The notes beneath the pieces were generated by a model. That model ran no database searches. It saw only the letters and a list, made by a program, of their open reading frames with translations, and was not told where the DNA came from. This document shows positions 54,608 through 62,138 of a DNA stretch of 64,000 nucleotides, piece by piece (positions within the stretch are counted from its first letter, which is position 1; every line of letters begins with the position of its first letter). Position numbers and translations under genes: made by a program. Origin of the DNA: Terriglobia bacterium. Its GTDB lineage: Bacteria > Acidobacteriota > Terriglobia > JAJPHL01. Where the stretch lies: assembly GCA_021325275.1 (NCBI GenBank), contig JAJPHL010000065.1:1-64000 (forward strand), in the 5' to 3' direction.

Positions 54608-54714
54608 CTGCGTAGCGTGTTTTTTTTCGATGAACATTCAATGTGCCAGAATTCGGAAATGCATGGTGTATTCACTAAGGCGAAGATGCAATAAGAAAAA
54701 ACCACGCTACGCAG
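54608..54714. repeat. 107-base element with inverted CTGCGTAGCGTG ends
   Basis: CTGCGTAGCGTG (54608-54619), followed by a run of eight T, is mirrored by CACGCTACGCAG (54703-54714), preceded by an A-rich run. The arms plus T/A runs could pair over about 18-20 bases. The inside is AT-rich without a gene. It lies just upstream of the ATPase-PIN pair. Candidates are a miniature mobile element, a recombination site or a long hairpin. Confidence 0.6.
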
Positions 54715-54787
54715 ATCAGGACGGGGCAGCTTGTTCTGGGCTTTGTTGGAAGACGGCTCTCAAAAGAATCCTGCCTGTCCAGGCGGG

Positions 54788-54810
54788 CCCCGTTTTTCCC
54801 CCGAACGGGG
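54788..54810. promoter_or_regulatory. CCCCGTT/AACGGGG hairpin before the ATPase gene
   Basis: Seven-base arms at 54788-54794 and 54804-54810 flank a 9-base loop rich in C. It sits 32 bases before the ATPase start, so it would be in the mRNA leader or act as an operator dyad. Confidence 0.35.
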
Positions 54811-54842
54811 AGTTATGTTACGCTTGGACTGAGAAAGCAAAA

Positions 54843-56114
54843 ATGTTATCCGAAATCATGATCGGGGGGTTCAAGAGCTTTGGCGAGCCGGTTTCATTCG
54901 ACCTCGCGCCACTGACTATTTTTGTCGGCCCCAATGGTGTTGGCAAGTCGTCCGTGTTTGAGGCGGTCGGTCTTATGGCCCAAAGCTCTGCGAGTGGAGG
55001 GTTGGTTTGGACGGGTCGCTGGGTCGACTTCCCGGGCGGACTGAATTCGGTGAAACACCGTGGCTCCGCCGGGGGCCTTGTGTTCGGCGCAGGGTTGAGC
55101 GCTGAGGGCACGACGTCGAGCGTTGCATGGGATCACGATTCAGGCAAAGCCTCCTTCTACTTCTCTGGTAGATCGAAGGCATTCAAAGTGGACGGCGAGG
55201 AGATCGCGGTCGCTACCAGACAACAGGGAGACGCGGCCAGGGTTATCTACTACGGTCCCCGCGATGCAGACGGTGTGAAGCATGAAATCGCCAATTACAA
55301 CGCGAGTTTCGGTGATAGCTTTCCTGATGCGAGTGTCCTAGAAATCGGCCAGGGAGACCGTCGGCCTCCTATCAAAGAAATAGCAGATAGGGTTTCAAAC
55401 ACGCTGGGACGCTTGCTGTCCTTCCTGCGCGATGATGTGTATCTGATTGGCGCCCATAGGTTGCCCGTTCGGATTTCCCCAACCGTGCAGCTCGCACCCT
55501 ACGCTGTTGGCAAGGACGGCTCGAATACTCTCGCGGCGCTCAGTCTAGCGCTACGAAACGGTGACGAGATCGCCAAGAAGATCGTGTTTTGGGCTAAGGA
55601 ATTTGGAATGCCCGAAATTCAGAGCGGTTGGGTAAATCAACCGACGCTCCTTGCGGACTATCGTGATCCGGCCTCCGGAGAGAAGATCGAATCCGGGATG
55701 GCCGGGTTCGGTTCTCAGCAGATCCTTCCGGTGATCACGCAGTTGTTTTGTGCACGACCGGGCGGTCTTGTGTTGATTGAAGAGCCCGAGATCAGCCTTC
55801 ACCCGGAAGCTCAAGTATCGCTGCTGCGCATGCTCGCAGATGCGGTTTCTTCCGGCCGCCAAGTAATGATTACGACACACAGTCAGACGCTTCTATCTGC
55901 TTTGGGAGAGCTCTCTTCAGACGGTCGATTGAAGCCGTCTGATATCGCGATTTACCACCTAAGTAAGACTGCGGCGGGCACTGCGGCGGAGCGCTTGGAG
56001 ATCGATCCTGCTTGGTACATCCGAGGGTGGGTTCCTAGCTTCTCCAAAGTGGAGACCCGCCTCCTGCGCGATTGGATCCACAATGTAGGCGACCGAATCG
56101 AGGCTGATGCCTGA
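54843..56114 (+). CDS. AAA/ABC-type ATPase of the OLD-like class, with PIN partner
   Basis: A 423-residue SMC/RecF-like ATPase. Walker A is GPNGVGKS (29-36). The ABC signature region MAGFGSQQIL is at 286-295, Walker B LVLIEEPE at 309-316 and the switch His346 in ITTHSQTLL. The EEPEISLHPEAQ motif is typical of COG3950/DUF3696-type proteins found in OLD-like defence and toxin-type gene sets. There is no TOPRIM domain in the protein. The next gene, a PIN nuclease, overlaps it by 8 bases and probably supplies the nuclease. ATG 54843 is the first in-frame start at the conserved beginning. Confidence 0.85.
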   Translation: MLSEIMIGGFKSFGEPVSFDLAPLTIFVGPNGVGKSSVFEAVGLMAQSSASGGLVWTGRWVDFPGGLNSVKHRGSAGGLVFGAGLSAEGTTSSVAWDHDSGKASFYFSGRSKAFKVDGEEIAVATRQQGDAARVIYYGPRDADGVKHEIANYNASFGDSFPDASVLEIGQGDRRPPIKEIADRVSNTLGRLLSFLRDDVYLIGAHRLPVRISPTVQLAPYAVGKDGSNTLAALSLALRNGDEIAKKIVFWAKEFGMPEIQSGWVNQPTLLADYRDPASGEKIESGMAGFGSQQILPVITQLFCARPGGLVLIEEPEISLHPEAQVSLLRMLADAVSSGRQVMITTHSQTLLSALGELSSDGRLKPSDIAIYHLSKTAAGTAAERLEIDPAWYIRGWVPSFSKVETRLLRDWIHNVGDRIEADA

Positions 56115-56559
56115 TATTGGATCCGTTGTGGATGCAAACGTGTTCGTTCCTGGGCTTGCGGGTATGGCTGAGGATGCGCTTTTTCTCACGAGCGCAACCC
56201 GCGCTGGCTGGGTCATTGTCGTCAATGACGCCCTGATCGACGAGTACATAAGGGTAGTGACCAAATATGGCTTTCCAGCGAGCGTCGTGCATTCGGAGTT
56301 GTGGAAGCTTCGTGAGATGAAGAGGCTCCGTACAAGCAAAGCGGCCTGGGAAGACATTGGTGAAGACCTCGCACCACGAAAAGATCGTCACATTGTTGGA
56401 CCAGCGCGTTCTCGCGAGGCAAGCCGGATCGTGACTCGAGACAGAGGAGTGCACGCTCTGAAAGACAACATCAGGAGAGTGACAAAAGCGATCGTTCTGT
56501 CTCCGGCCGAGGCGACGAAAGAGGTCGAGAGCGCTGAATCGGACGATCTCGGCTCGTAG
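56107..56559 (+). CDS. PIN-domain nuclease-like protein
   Basis: A 150-residue PIN-fold protein. The four acidic residues expected for metal-dependent RNase activity can be placed at Asp9 (SVVDANVFV), Glu46 (ALIDEYIRV), Asp93 (APRKDRHIV) and Asp112 (TRDRGVHAL). The arrangement fits VapC-like toxins. No antitoxin gene precedes it; instead it overlaps the ATPase gene by 8 bases, which suggests ATPase control of the nuclease. It is followed 19 bases later by a PD40 propeller gene. Confidence 0.8.
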   Translation: MPDIGSVVDANVFVPGLAGMAEDALFLTSATRAGWVIVVNDALIDEYIRVVTKYGFPASVVHSELWKLREMKRLRTSKAAWEDIGEDLAPRKDRHIVGPARSREASRIVTRDRGVHALKDNIRRVTKAIVLSPAEATKEVESAESDDLGS

Positions 56560-56578
56560 TTTATGTCACAATCCTGCC

Positions 56579-58384
56579 GTGGCTTCGACTTGGAAATGGA
56601 CTCTAGCCGCCGCCGGGATCGCGGCCGCCGCCGCGGTAGTCGTACCGCGGGTGCAGTGGCGCGCGGACCCGCCGTTGCGGCGCGTCGACGTGGATTTTGG
56701 GGAGCACGGCGCGATCGCGGAGGGCGTCGCTGAGAATGTGCTGACGCATGGACCGTCGGCGGTGCTTTCGCCTGACGGGGCTTCGCTTGCATTCGTGGGC
56801 GCCGACGGGCGGCTATGGACGCGGCGCGTTGACGGAGGAAATGCGACTGCGCTGGCCGGCACGGACGGCGCGCGCGATCCGTTTTTCTCTCCCGATGGTG
56901 CATGGATCGCATTTTTCACTCCGAAAACCTTGGCGAAGATTCCAACGGCGGGCGGCACGGTCACGCCGATCATGGAAATTGAAGCGGCGCGCGGCGCCTG
57001 GTGGGGCGACCACGACACAATTTGCTATGCCGGTACGCGCACCGCGATCCTGCGCGTGTCGCCGGCTGGCGAGAAGCTGAAGCCGCTCACAAATCTCGAT
57101 CTCGACGATCGCGAAGTCACGCAACGCTGGCCGCAGGCCCTCGATAACGGACGTTTAGTGTTGTACACCGCGCATACAAAAGCAGGCGGCTTCGACGAGG
57201 CTTTTGGAGTGATCCAGAATCTGCGAACCGGCCGCCGCAAGGTGGTGCATCGCGGCGGATATTTCTATCGCTACTTACCGAGCGGTCACATCGTGTTCAT
57301 CTTGCAATCGGATTTGTACGCGATTCCTTTCGATCTCGGCATGCTGGACGTGGATGGCCCGCCGGTCAAGATGCTCGAGGGCGTCACCGCCGATCCGACA
57401 AGCGGCGGCGCGCAGATTTCGTTGGCCTCCGACGGCACGCTCTTGTACATGAACGGAGGGCGTCCCGGCAAACTGGCGTTGTCGTGGTTGAATCGGACGG
57501 GCGAAAGGCAACCGCTCACGCCCTTGCTCGATTATTACTACGGCGTGAGTCTTTCGCCCGACGGCACGCGCGTCGCCTTCGGCACAACCGATGGTTCGCA
57601 CGGCACCATCGCCGTGCTTGATCCCTCGAGTCAACGGGCGACGGTGCTGGCTTCGTTCCAAGGCGCGACCGCGCCGATCTGGACGCCCGACGGCAAGCGA
57701 GTCACCTACAGTGCCGATGGCATCGTGTGGCACGGTGTCGATTCTCCTGGGAGGGTGGACAAACTGACGCACTCGACAAACATTCAGATCCCGGAGTCGT
57801 GGCATCCGTCCGGCACGGTGCTGGCGTTTCGCGAATTCACCTACCTCAAGCGCAACGACATCAAACTCCTGACTGTGCATGGCAGCGATGTCACGGGATG
57901 GACGTTTGATGATCCCAAGCCTCTCCTCGCGAGCAAGGATCCAACCAAGGAGGGGGAATTCGGAGCGGCATTTTCGCCGGACGGTCACTGGATCGCGTAT
58001 ACCTCGGATGCCACGGGACAACGCAAAGTGTACGTGCGTTCGTTTCCGGCCCTCGGCGATCCGTGGAGCGTGTCACCCGAGGGCGGCATGCTGCCGGTGT
58101 GGTCGCGCCACGGCCAGCAGATCTTCTATCGCGCGAAGGATGGCGCGATGATGGCGGCGTCGTGGAGAGTCATCGATGGTCGTTTCGAAACCGGCGCGCC
58201 GGTGCAGTGGACAAGTGCCGCCTCTGTGGATCTCGATCAGGTTCGGGGCTATGACATCGACTCCAGCGGACATTCTAGTGAAACACGCTTGGCCGCGATC
58301 ACACCGCCGCCGCTGCAAACGGATCGGCACTTAGTGTTGTTGTCGGGATTCCTGGGAGAATTGCGGCGGAGAACGAAAAACTAG
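56579..58384 (+). CDS. PD40 beta-propeller protein, kinase-less relative of the receptor kinases
   Basis: A 601-residue protein starting directly at a transmembrane helix (WTLAAAGIAAAAAVVVP). PD40/TolB propeller repeats follow (SAVLSPDGASLAFVGADG, PFFSPDGAWIAFF, GVSLSPDGTRVAFG, APIWTPDGKRVTYSADG, GAAFSPDGHWIAYTSDATGQ). The layout equals the outer half of acidobacterial Ser/Thr receptor kinases, but the N-terminal kinase domain is absent and its place is taken by the PIN gene 19 bases upstream. GTG 56579 has no good ribosome site. It could be a truncated kinase or a stand-alone sensor. Confidence 0.85.
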   Translation: MASTWKWTLAAAGIAAAAAVVVPRVQWRADPPLRRVDVDFGEHGAIAEGVAENVLTHGPSAVLSPDGASLAFVGADGRLWTRRVDGGNATALAGTDGARDPFFSPDGAWIAFFTPKTLAKIPTAGGTVTPIMEIEAARGAWWGDHDTICYAGTRTAILRVSPAGEKLKPLTNLDLDDREVTQRWPQALDNGRLVLYTAHTKAGGFDEAFGVIQNLRTGRRKVVHRGGYFYRYLPSGHIVFILQSDLYAIPFDLGMLDVDGPPVKMLEGVTADPTSGGAQISLASDGTLLYMNGGRPGKLALSWLNRTGERQPLTPLLDYYYGVSLSPDGTRVAFGTTDGSHGTIAVLDPSSQRATVLASFQGATAPIWTPDGKRVTYSADGIVWHGVDSPGRVDKLTHSTNIQIPESWHPSGTVLAFREFTYLKRNDIKLLTVHGSDVTGWTFDDPKPLLASKDPTKEGEFGAAFSPDGHWIAYTSDATGQRKVYVRSFPALGDPWSVSPEGGMLPVWSRHGQQIFYRAKDGAMMAASWRVIDGRFETGAPVQWTSAASVDLDQVRGYDIDSSGHSSETRLAAITPPPLQTDRHLVLLSGFLGELRRRTKN

Positions 58385-58407
58385 AGGCTTAACGAGATCG
58401 CCTGCCC

Positions 58408-58800
58408 CTACGCGGCACGGCTTGTGCGGCGCTTCCGCGGCGGTTGGATCAAGACTTCGGCGGGAATTTGCAGGCGTTCGTGCAGGCGGCGAATCATCGG
58501 TAGCGACAAGTTGCGGCATCCTTGCAAAACTTGAAGGACTTGGCTCTTCGGACCTATAACGCCGACCAGCGCATCGGTTGTCTCGCCTTGTTGCTCCAAG
58601 CGAAAGCGGATCGCGTCAATTGGACTTGGCATGTCTATTGGGAAGTGTTTTTCTTCGTAAGCATCCACGAGTGTGATCAACACTTCGAGACGATCGGCTT
58701 CCGCGGAGCCGTCCGGAGCATTCCAAAGCTGCTCGATTTCCTTTAGAGCTTGGCGATGATCTTTATCGCTGCGAATGGGTTTCACTTCATGAGCGATCAT
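58408..58800 (-). CDS. higA: HigA-like antitoxin (helix-turn-helix)
   Basis: A 130-residue antitoxin. The C-terminal half is a Cro/C1-type helix-turn-helix (GETTDALVGVIGPKSQVLQVL, then LSLPMIRRLHERLQIPAEVLI). The N-terminal half is a helical dimer and toxin-binding region with repeated Lys-Glu pairs. Its start, ATG 58800, overlaps the end of higB by 14 bases, the usual toxin-first HigBA order. A Lys/Arg-rich tail (PPRKRRTSRAA) ends it. It should bind the promoter of its own operon. Confidence 0.88.
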   Translation of the reverse strand: MIAHEVKPIRSDKDHRQALKEIEQLWNAPDGSAEADRLEVLITLVDAYEEKHFPIDMPSPIDAIRFRLEQQGETTDALVGVIGPKSQVLQVLQGCRNLSLPMIRRLHERLQIPAEVLIQPPRKRRTSRAA

Positions 58801-59107
58801 ATGCCACCGTTCTGGCGTCGATCTTATCATAGGCGCGATGCGTGCCCAGCCACTTGACGAAGACAGTCTGACGCCTGTAATTGATCGCGACGACCAGGCG
58901 ATAGCTGTTGTCCTTGATGTTGAAAACGACACGCTCGTTGTCGAGGATGCTGGCCATTCGGAACTGCGCTTTTACATCCGCGGGCGTGAACCAATGCGCC
59001 TTTCGCACATCGTGAAACCAGCATTCCAGCGCCACCTTCACGGCGCGATGGTCGGAGTGTCCTTGCAAACCGGCGACAAATTGCGTCAACGTGTTTCGTG
59101 AGATCAC
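58787..59107 (-). CDS. higB: HigB-type mRNA interferase toxin
   Basis: A 106-residue RelE-superfamily ribonuclease. Family features are VALECWFHDVRKAHWFTPAD, FRMASILDNERVVFNIKDNS and YRLVVAINY, then VKWLGTHRAYDKIDA. This toxin cuts mRNA on the ribosome when its antitoxin is degraded. The GTG 59107 start is accepted. The antitoxin gene follows with overlapping ends. It lies between the PD40 gene and the S41 protease gene, possibly stabilising the accessory block. Confidence 0.92.
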   Translation of the reverse strand: MISRNTLTQFVAGLQGHSDHRAVKVALECWFHDVRKAHWFTPADVKAQFRMASILDNERVVFNIKDNSYRLVVAINYRRQTVFVKWLGTHRAYDKIDARTVAYDRS

Positions 59108-59131
59108 GCGCTCGCGCCGATTGTACTACGT

Positions 59132-60643
59132 TTATTTTTGACCCTTCACCGCCGCCACCGCTGCCTGGACCTGCGGATCGTCGGCCGCCGCCGCTTGATC
59201 CCCTCGCGCGACACCGAACGCCAAATTCGAAATCTCCACTTTCAGCCGCCGCCGCAAGTAGGGGCGATTCGCTACCCACAACTGTTCGTTTAACGACGCG
59301 CCTTGTTTCAACAGCCACAGTTTGAAATCGTCGAGCATTTCCGGCGACACATCGAAGGAATCGGGAATGTCCTTGTGCTGCGTCATGTAAAAGCGCGCGA
59401 AATCGAGAAATGCGTTGGCGTTTTCGAGATACGCCTGCCAGTCGTTGTCCACGGTGTGCGATCCCTCTACAACGATGTCCGGTGTGATCCCACCCGGACC
59501 CTTGATCGCTTTCGTAAACGCCAAACCCGGCGTCGGCTTTTGGATCGTGCGGCCGGCCGGCGTGAAATATTGCGCGGCAGCGAGCGCCAAACCCGTGCCT
59601 TCGGTCAGTGAGTACACACTTTGCACGATTCCCTTGCCGTAGGTCTGCGTCCCGACGAGCTTCGCGCGTTTGTGATCTTGCAGCGCACCCGCCAGGATCT
59701 CCGCGGCGCTGGCGCTGTTCTTGTTCACCAGCACCGCCATCGGGAAATCCCACGGTTTGGCATCTTCGCGGACCTTGTAGACTTTTTCTTTCTGCGTGCG
59801 ACCGCGCGTGCTCAACACCGTCGAGCCGGCGGGCAGGAAGAATCCCGCGATCTCCACCGCCGCATCGACCAGGCCACCGTGATTCTCGCGCATGTCGAAC
59901 ACCAGCGACTTCATCCCCGCCGCTTGTAGTTTTTCGATGGCCGCGTGAAGCTGATCGGCGGACGTGCTCTCAAATCCTTTCAGCCGCACGAAACCGATGC
60001 CGGGCTCCAGCATGTAGGCGCGATCGACGCTTGGTTCGTCCATTTCCGCCGGCGTCACGATGATCGTCTGCATCGCCGCCGACCCGGGACGCATCACGCG
60101 CAGTGTCGCTTTGTCGCGCTTGGCTTCGGTGAGCAGCTCCACAAGCTGCTCCATGTTGAGATATTCGATGCGATAGCCGTTCACTTCCAGGATTTCGTCA
60201 CCCGGTTGGATGCCGGCCTTCGCCGCCGGCGCGTTGACCTGCGCTTCGACCACAATCACGCGTCCGGGCGCCACCGTGACGATCGTGCCGAATCCTTCAA
60301 TCTTGGAGCTTTGCTGTTGTTGAAGCTGGTGGAACTGGTCGGGATCGAAGAATACCGTGTAGGGATCAAGCGTGTGCAGCATGCCGGGGATCGCGGCCGA
60401 ATAGATCAACCTTTCGTCAATAGGATCGGCGTAGTTTTCCTCCACCGCCGCGTAGGCCATCGCGAATCGGCGGAGTTGCCTGTCGACCTCGTCGGCGTAT
60501 TCGGGCTGGGGCGCCGGTGGCGTGGGGCGAATCTGCTGGGACCCGGGCGCCAGCATCCGGATCGCTCCGTAACTCCACACGGCGAGGAGCGCAAGCACAG
60601 CGAGGCGCAGGAGTCGACGGCCGGGCCGTGCGAGGAAATTCAC
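59132..60643 (-). CDS. S41 (carboxyl-terminal processing) peptidase
   Basis: A 503-residue periplasmic protease anchored by one helix (LLRLAVLALLAVWSYGAI). A PDZ domain (about 115-195) has VAPGRVIVVEAQ, AKAGIQPGDEILEVNGYRI. The protease core has SLVFDMRENHGGLVDAA, the nucleophile Ser in NKNSASAAEILAGAL and the Lys in GTQTYGKGIVQ. It resembles CtpA/Prc, which trims periplasmic proteins. The C-terminal extension after ITPDIVVEG (about 120 residues) is unusual in content. It is a single gene. Confidence 0.93.
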   Translation of the reverse strand: MNFLARPGRRLLRLAVLALLAVWSYGAIRMLAPGSQQIRPTPPAPQPEYADEVDRQLRRFAMAYAAVEENYADPIDERLIYSAAIPGMLHTLDPYTVFFDPDQFHQLQQQQSSKIEGFGTIVTVAPGRVIVVEAQVNAPAAKAGIQPGDEILEVNGYRIEYLNMEQLVELLTEAKRDKATLRVMRPGSAAMQTIIVTPAEMDEPSVDRAYMLEPGIGFVRLKGFESTSADQLHAAIEKLQAAGMKSLVFDMRENHGGLVDAAVEIAGFFLPAGSTVLSTRGRTQKEKVYKVREDAKPWDFPMAVLVNKNSASAAEILAGALQDHKRAKLVGTQTYGKGIVQSVYSLTEGTGLALAAAQYFTPAGRTIQKPTPGLAFTKAIKGPGGITPDIVVEGSHTVDNDWQAYLENANAFLDFARFYMTQHKDIPDSFDVSPEMLDDFKLWLLKQGASLNEQLWVANRPYLRRRLKVEISNLAFGVARGDQAAAADDPQVQAAVAAVKGQK

Positions 60644-60879
60644 CGGACAATTCTACCGCGATCCACTGCTCCGCGCCGAGAGGTAATCCTGGCGGTTCAT
60701 TCAGCCGATAGAAAACTGTGGCGCGATCAGGTGTTTTTTTCTGTGAAAAGCGTTACCGGCATGGTCATTCGGTGACACCCAGTGTAAGGATGACACGTCT
60801 ATTGATGTAGAAGGTTTGCTGAAGGGTAAGAAAACGCTAGGCAGGGAGTTGGCAAGCAACGTGCTCGGAGGAAAGTGTT

Positions 60880-60987
60880 ATGACGGCGACCGCAATCGGC
60901 TTGGTGGTAGCGGTAATGTTGCTCATCAGCATTACCAGCCCCGTGCCGGAAGAAATTCCCGATGAGTTGAGCGAAGAGCGCAAGTAG
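60880..60987 (+). CDS. 35-residue single-helix membrane peptide
   Basis: The frame is a hydrophobic stretch (AIGLVVAVMLLISI) followed by TSPVPEEIPDELSEERK, an acidic tail. An excellent GGAGG lies 7 bases before the ATG. The amino terminus is very short, so it is a classic small membrane protein with one helix and a soluble tail. It pairs with a second one at 61095. Too short for normal gene finders, and not recognised. Confidence 0.6.
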   Translation: MTATAIGLVVAVMLLISITSPVPEEIPDELSEERK

Positions 60988-61094
60988 CGCTCGTTCCGGC
61001 GAAGCGCGCAAGTCGCGACCGTCGGCGCTATGCTCGTTCCGCTGCGCAACAGCGGCGAGTCTGCCAAAACCCGCCGCGCCACGGAGGGTTCCAA

Positions 61095-61184
61095 ATGTTG
61101 ATCGTAGCCGTGTTAAGTTTTCTCGTCGCCGCCCTGTTCATCGTCAGCATCACCACGCCTGAGTCGGGCGATCCCAACAGCTAA
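61095..61184 (+). CDS. 29-residue single-helix membrane peptide
   Basis: The peptide has a hydrophobic helix (LIVAVLSFLVAALFIVSI) and ends TTPESGDPNS. It has GGAGGG 6 bases before the ATG. It resembles the neighbour at 60880 in layout: a short helix, then I-S-I-T-(S/T)-P and an acidic tail. The two are 107 bases apart and could be diverged duplicates. A role as a subunit or regulator of a membrane complex is typical of such peptides. Confidence 0.6.
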   Translation: MLIVAVLSFLVAALFIVSITTPESGDPNS

Positions 61185-61301
61185 TCCCTCGAACGTCCGC
61201 GCCGCCTACCCAGGTACTCACAGTACCCGTAGTGCGCTTGGTTTATTGGATTTACTCAGAATCCCGAAAGGGAACTGGGCCCGGATTGTCGTTCTTGCCT
61301 T

Positions 61302-62138
61302 GTGATGAACAACACAAGGATTCGCTGGCGCGCCCTGATATTCCCCGGCTTGAGTTGCCTTTATCTGGCGCTGATCTATGGACTCCCAACCGCCGCCGCG
61401 CTATCGATGTGGCGTGTTGAACGATGGACCGCGCCCGTCGCCCCGGCCGCGTGGATTGTGGTTTTTCTCGTCGTGGCGGGAGTGCTCAGCCGTCCGCATC
61501 AAGCGTCGGTGCGGCCCGGAAAGTTTCGCCGCGATCTCAACGATCCCGACTACTTTCATCGCCGCCTCTACGGACTTTGCTGGACGGCGGTCTGCTACAA
61601 CACGCCGGCCTACTACATTTGCCTGAGCATTCCGGTGCTCAAGTGGCTTACCTTTCGCCTGTTCGGCTATCGGGGATCGATGAATTTCACGGTTTATCCC
61701 GATACTTGGATACGCGATCTTCCATTGTTGGAATTTGAAGATGGCGTGTACGTGTCGAATCGCGCCACGCTGGGCACCAACATCGTGCTCGGCAACGGGA
61801 CGTTGCTGGTAGGCGGAATCAAGCTGCGCCGCGACGCTTTGGTCGGACACTTGGCGGTGCTTGGTCCCGGCGTCGAGATGGAGGCGGACTCCGAGGTCGG
61901 TGTTGGCGCAGCGATTGGGTTGCGCGCTAAGCTGCGGCACGGGGCGGTTGTGGGTGCGCGTTGCGGCATCGCGCATGGCGTGAGCGTGGGGCGCAACGTT
62001 ACCATCGGCCCGCACTCCTACGTGGACTCCGCGGCGATCATCCAGGACGACGTGCATCTTCCGGCGCGTTCGACGGTGGCTTCGCGCTCGGTCGTTCGTG
62101 CCGACACCGATTCGGAAGCCAGGCGGGCCTGCGCATGA
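61302..62138 (+). CDS. Hexapeptide-repeat (LbetaH) acyltransferase-like membrane protein
   Basis: A 278-residue protein with two N-terminal membrane helices (about 12-65) and possibly a third at about 95-118. From about 140 it is a left-handed beta helix (VSNRATLGTNIVLGNGTLLVGG, LVGHLAVLGPGVEMEADS, GAVVGARCGIAHGVSVGRNVTIGP). Such folds are found in acyltransferases and in the terminal domain of some non-ribosomal peptide synthetases. It overlaps the downstream lyase gene by 4 bases. It starts with GTG 61302 or ATG 61305. Confidence 0.8.
   Translation: MMNNTRIRWRALIFPGLSCLYLALIYGLPTAAALSMWRVERWTAPVAPAAWIVVFLVVAGVLSRPHQASVRPGKFRRDLNDPDYFHRRLYGLCWTAVCYNTPAYYICLSIPVLKWLTFRLFGYRGSMNFTVYPDTWIRDLPLLEFEDGVYVSNRATLGTNIVLGNGTLLVGGIKLRRDALVGHLAVLGPGVEMEADSEVGVGAAIGLRAKLRHGAVVGARCGIAHGVSVGRNVTIGPHSYVDSAAIIQDDVHLPARSTVASRSVVRADTDSEARRACA

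Larger units (their letters stand above)
54146..54842. other. 697-base gene-poor region upstream of the ATPase-PIN module
   Basis: No convincing gene on either strand. It holds the divergent region upstream of tig, then an inverted repeat at 54608-54714 and a small GC-rich hairpin at 54788-54810. The composition becomes less GC-rich and more irregular to the right. I find no clear kinase remnant here. Confidence 0.5.
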
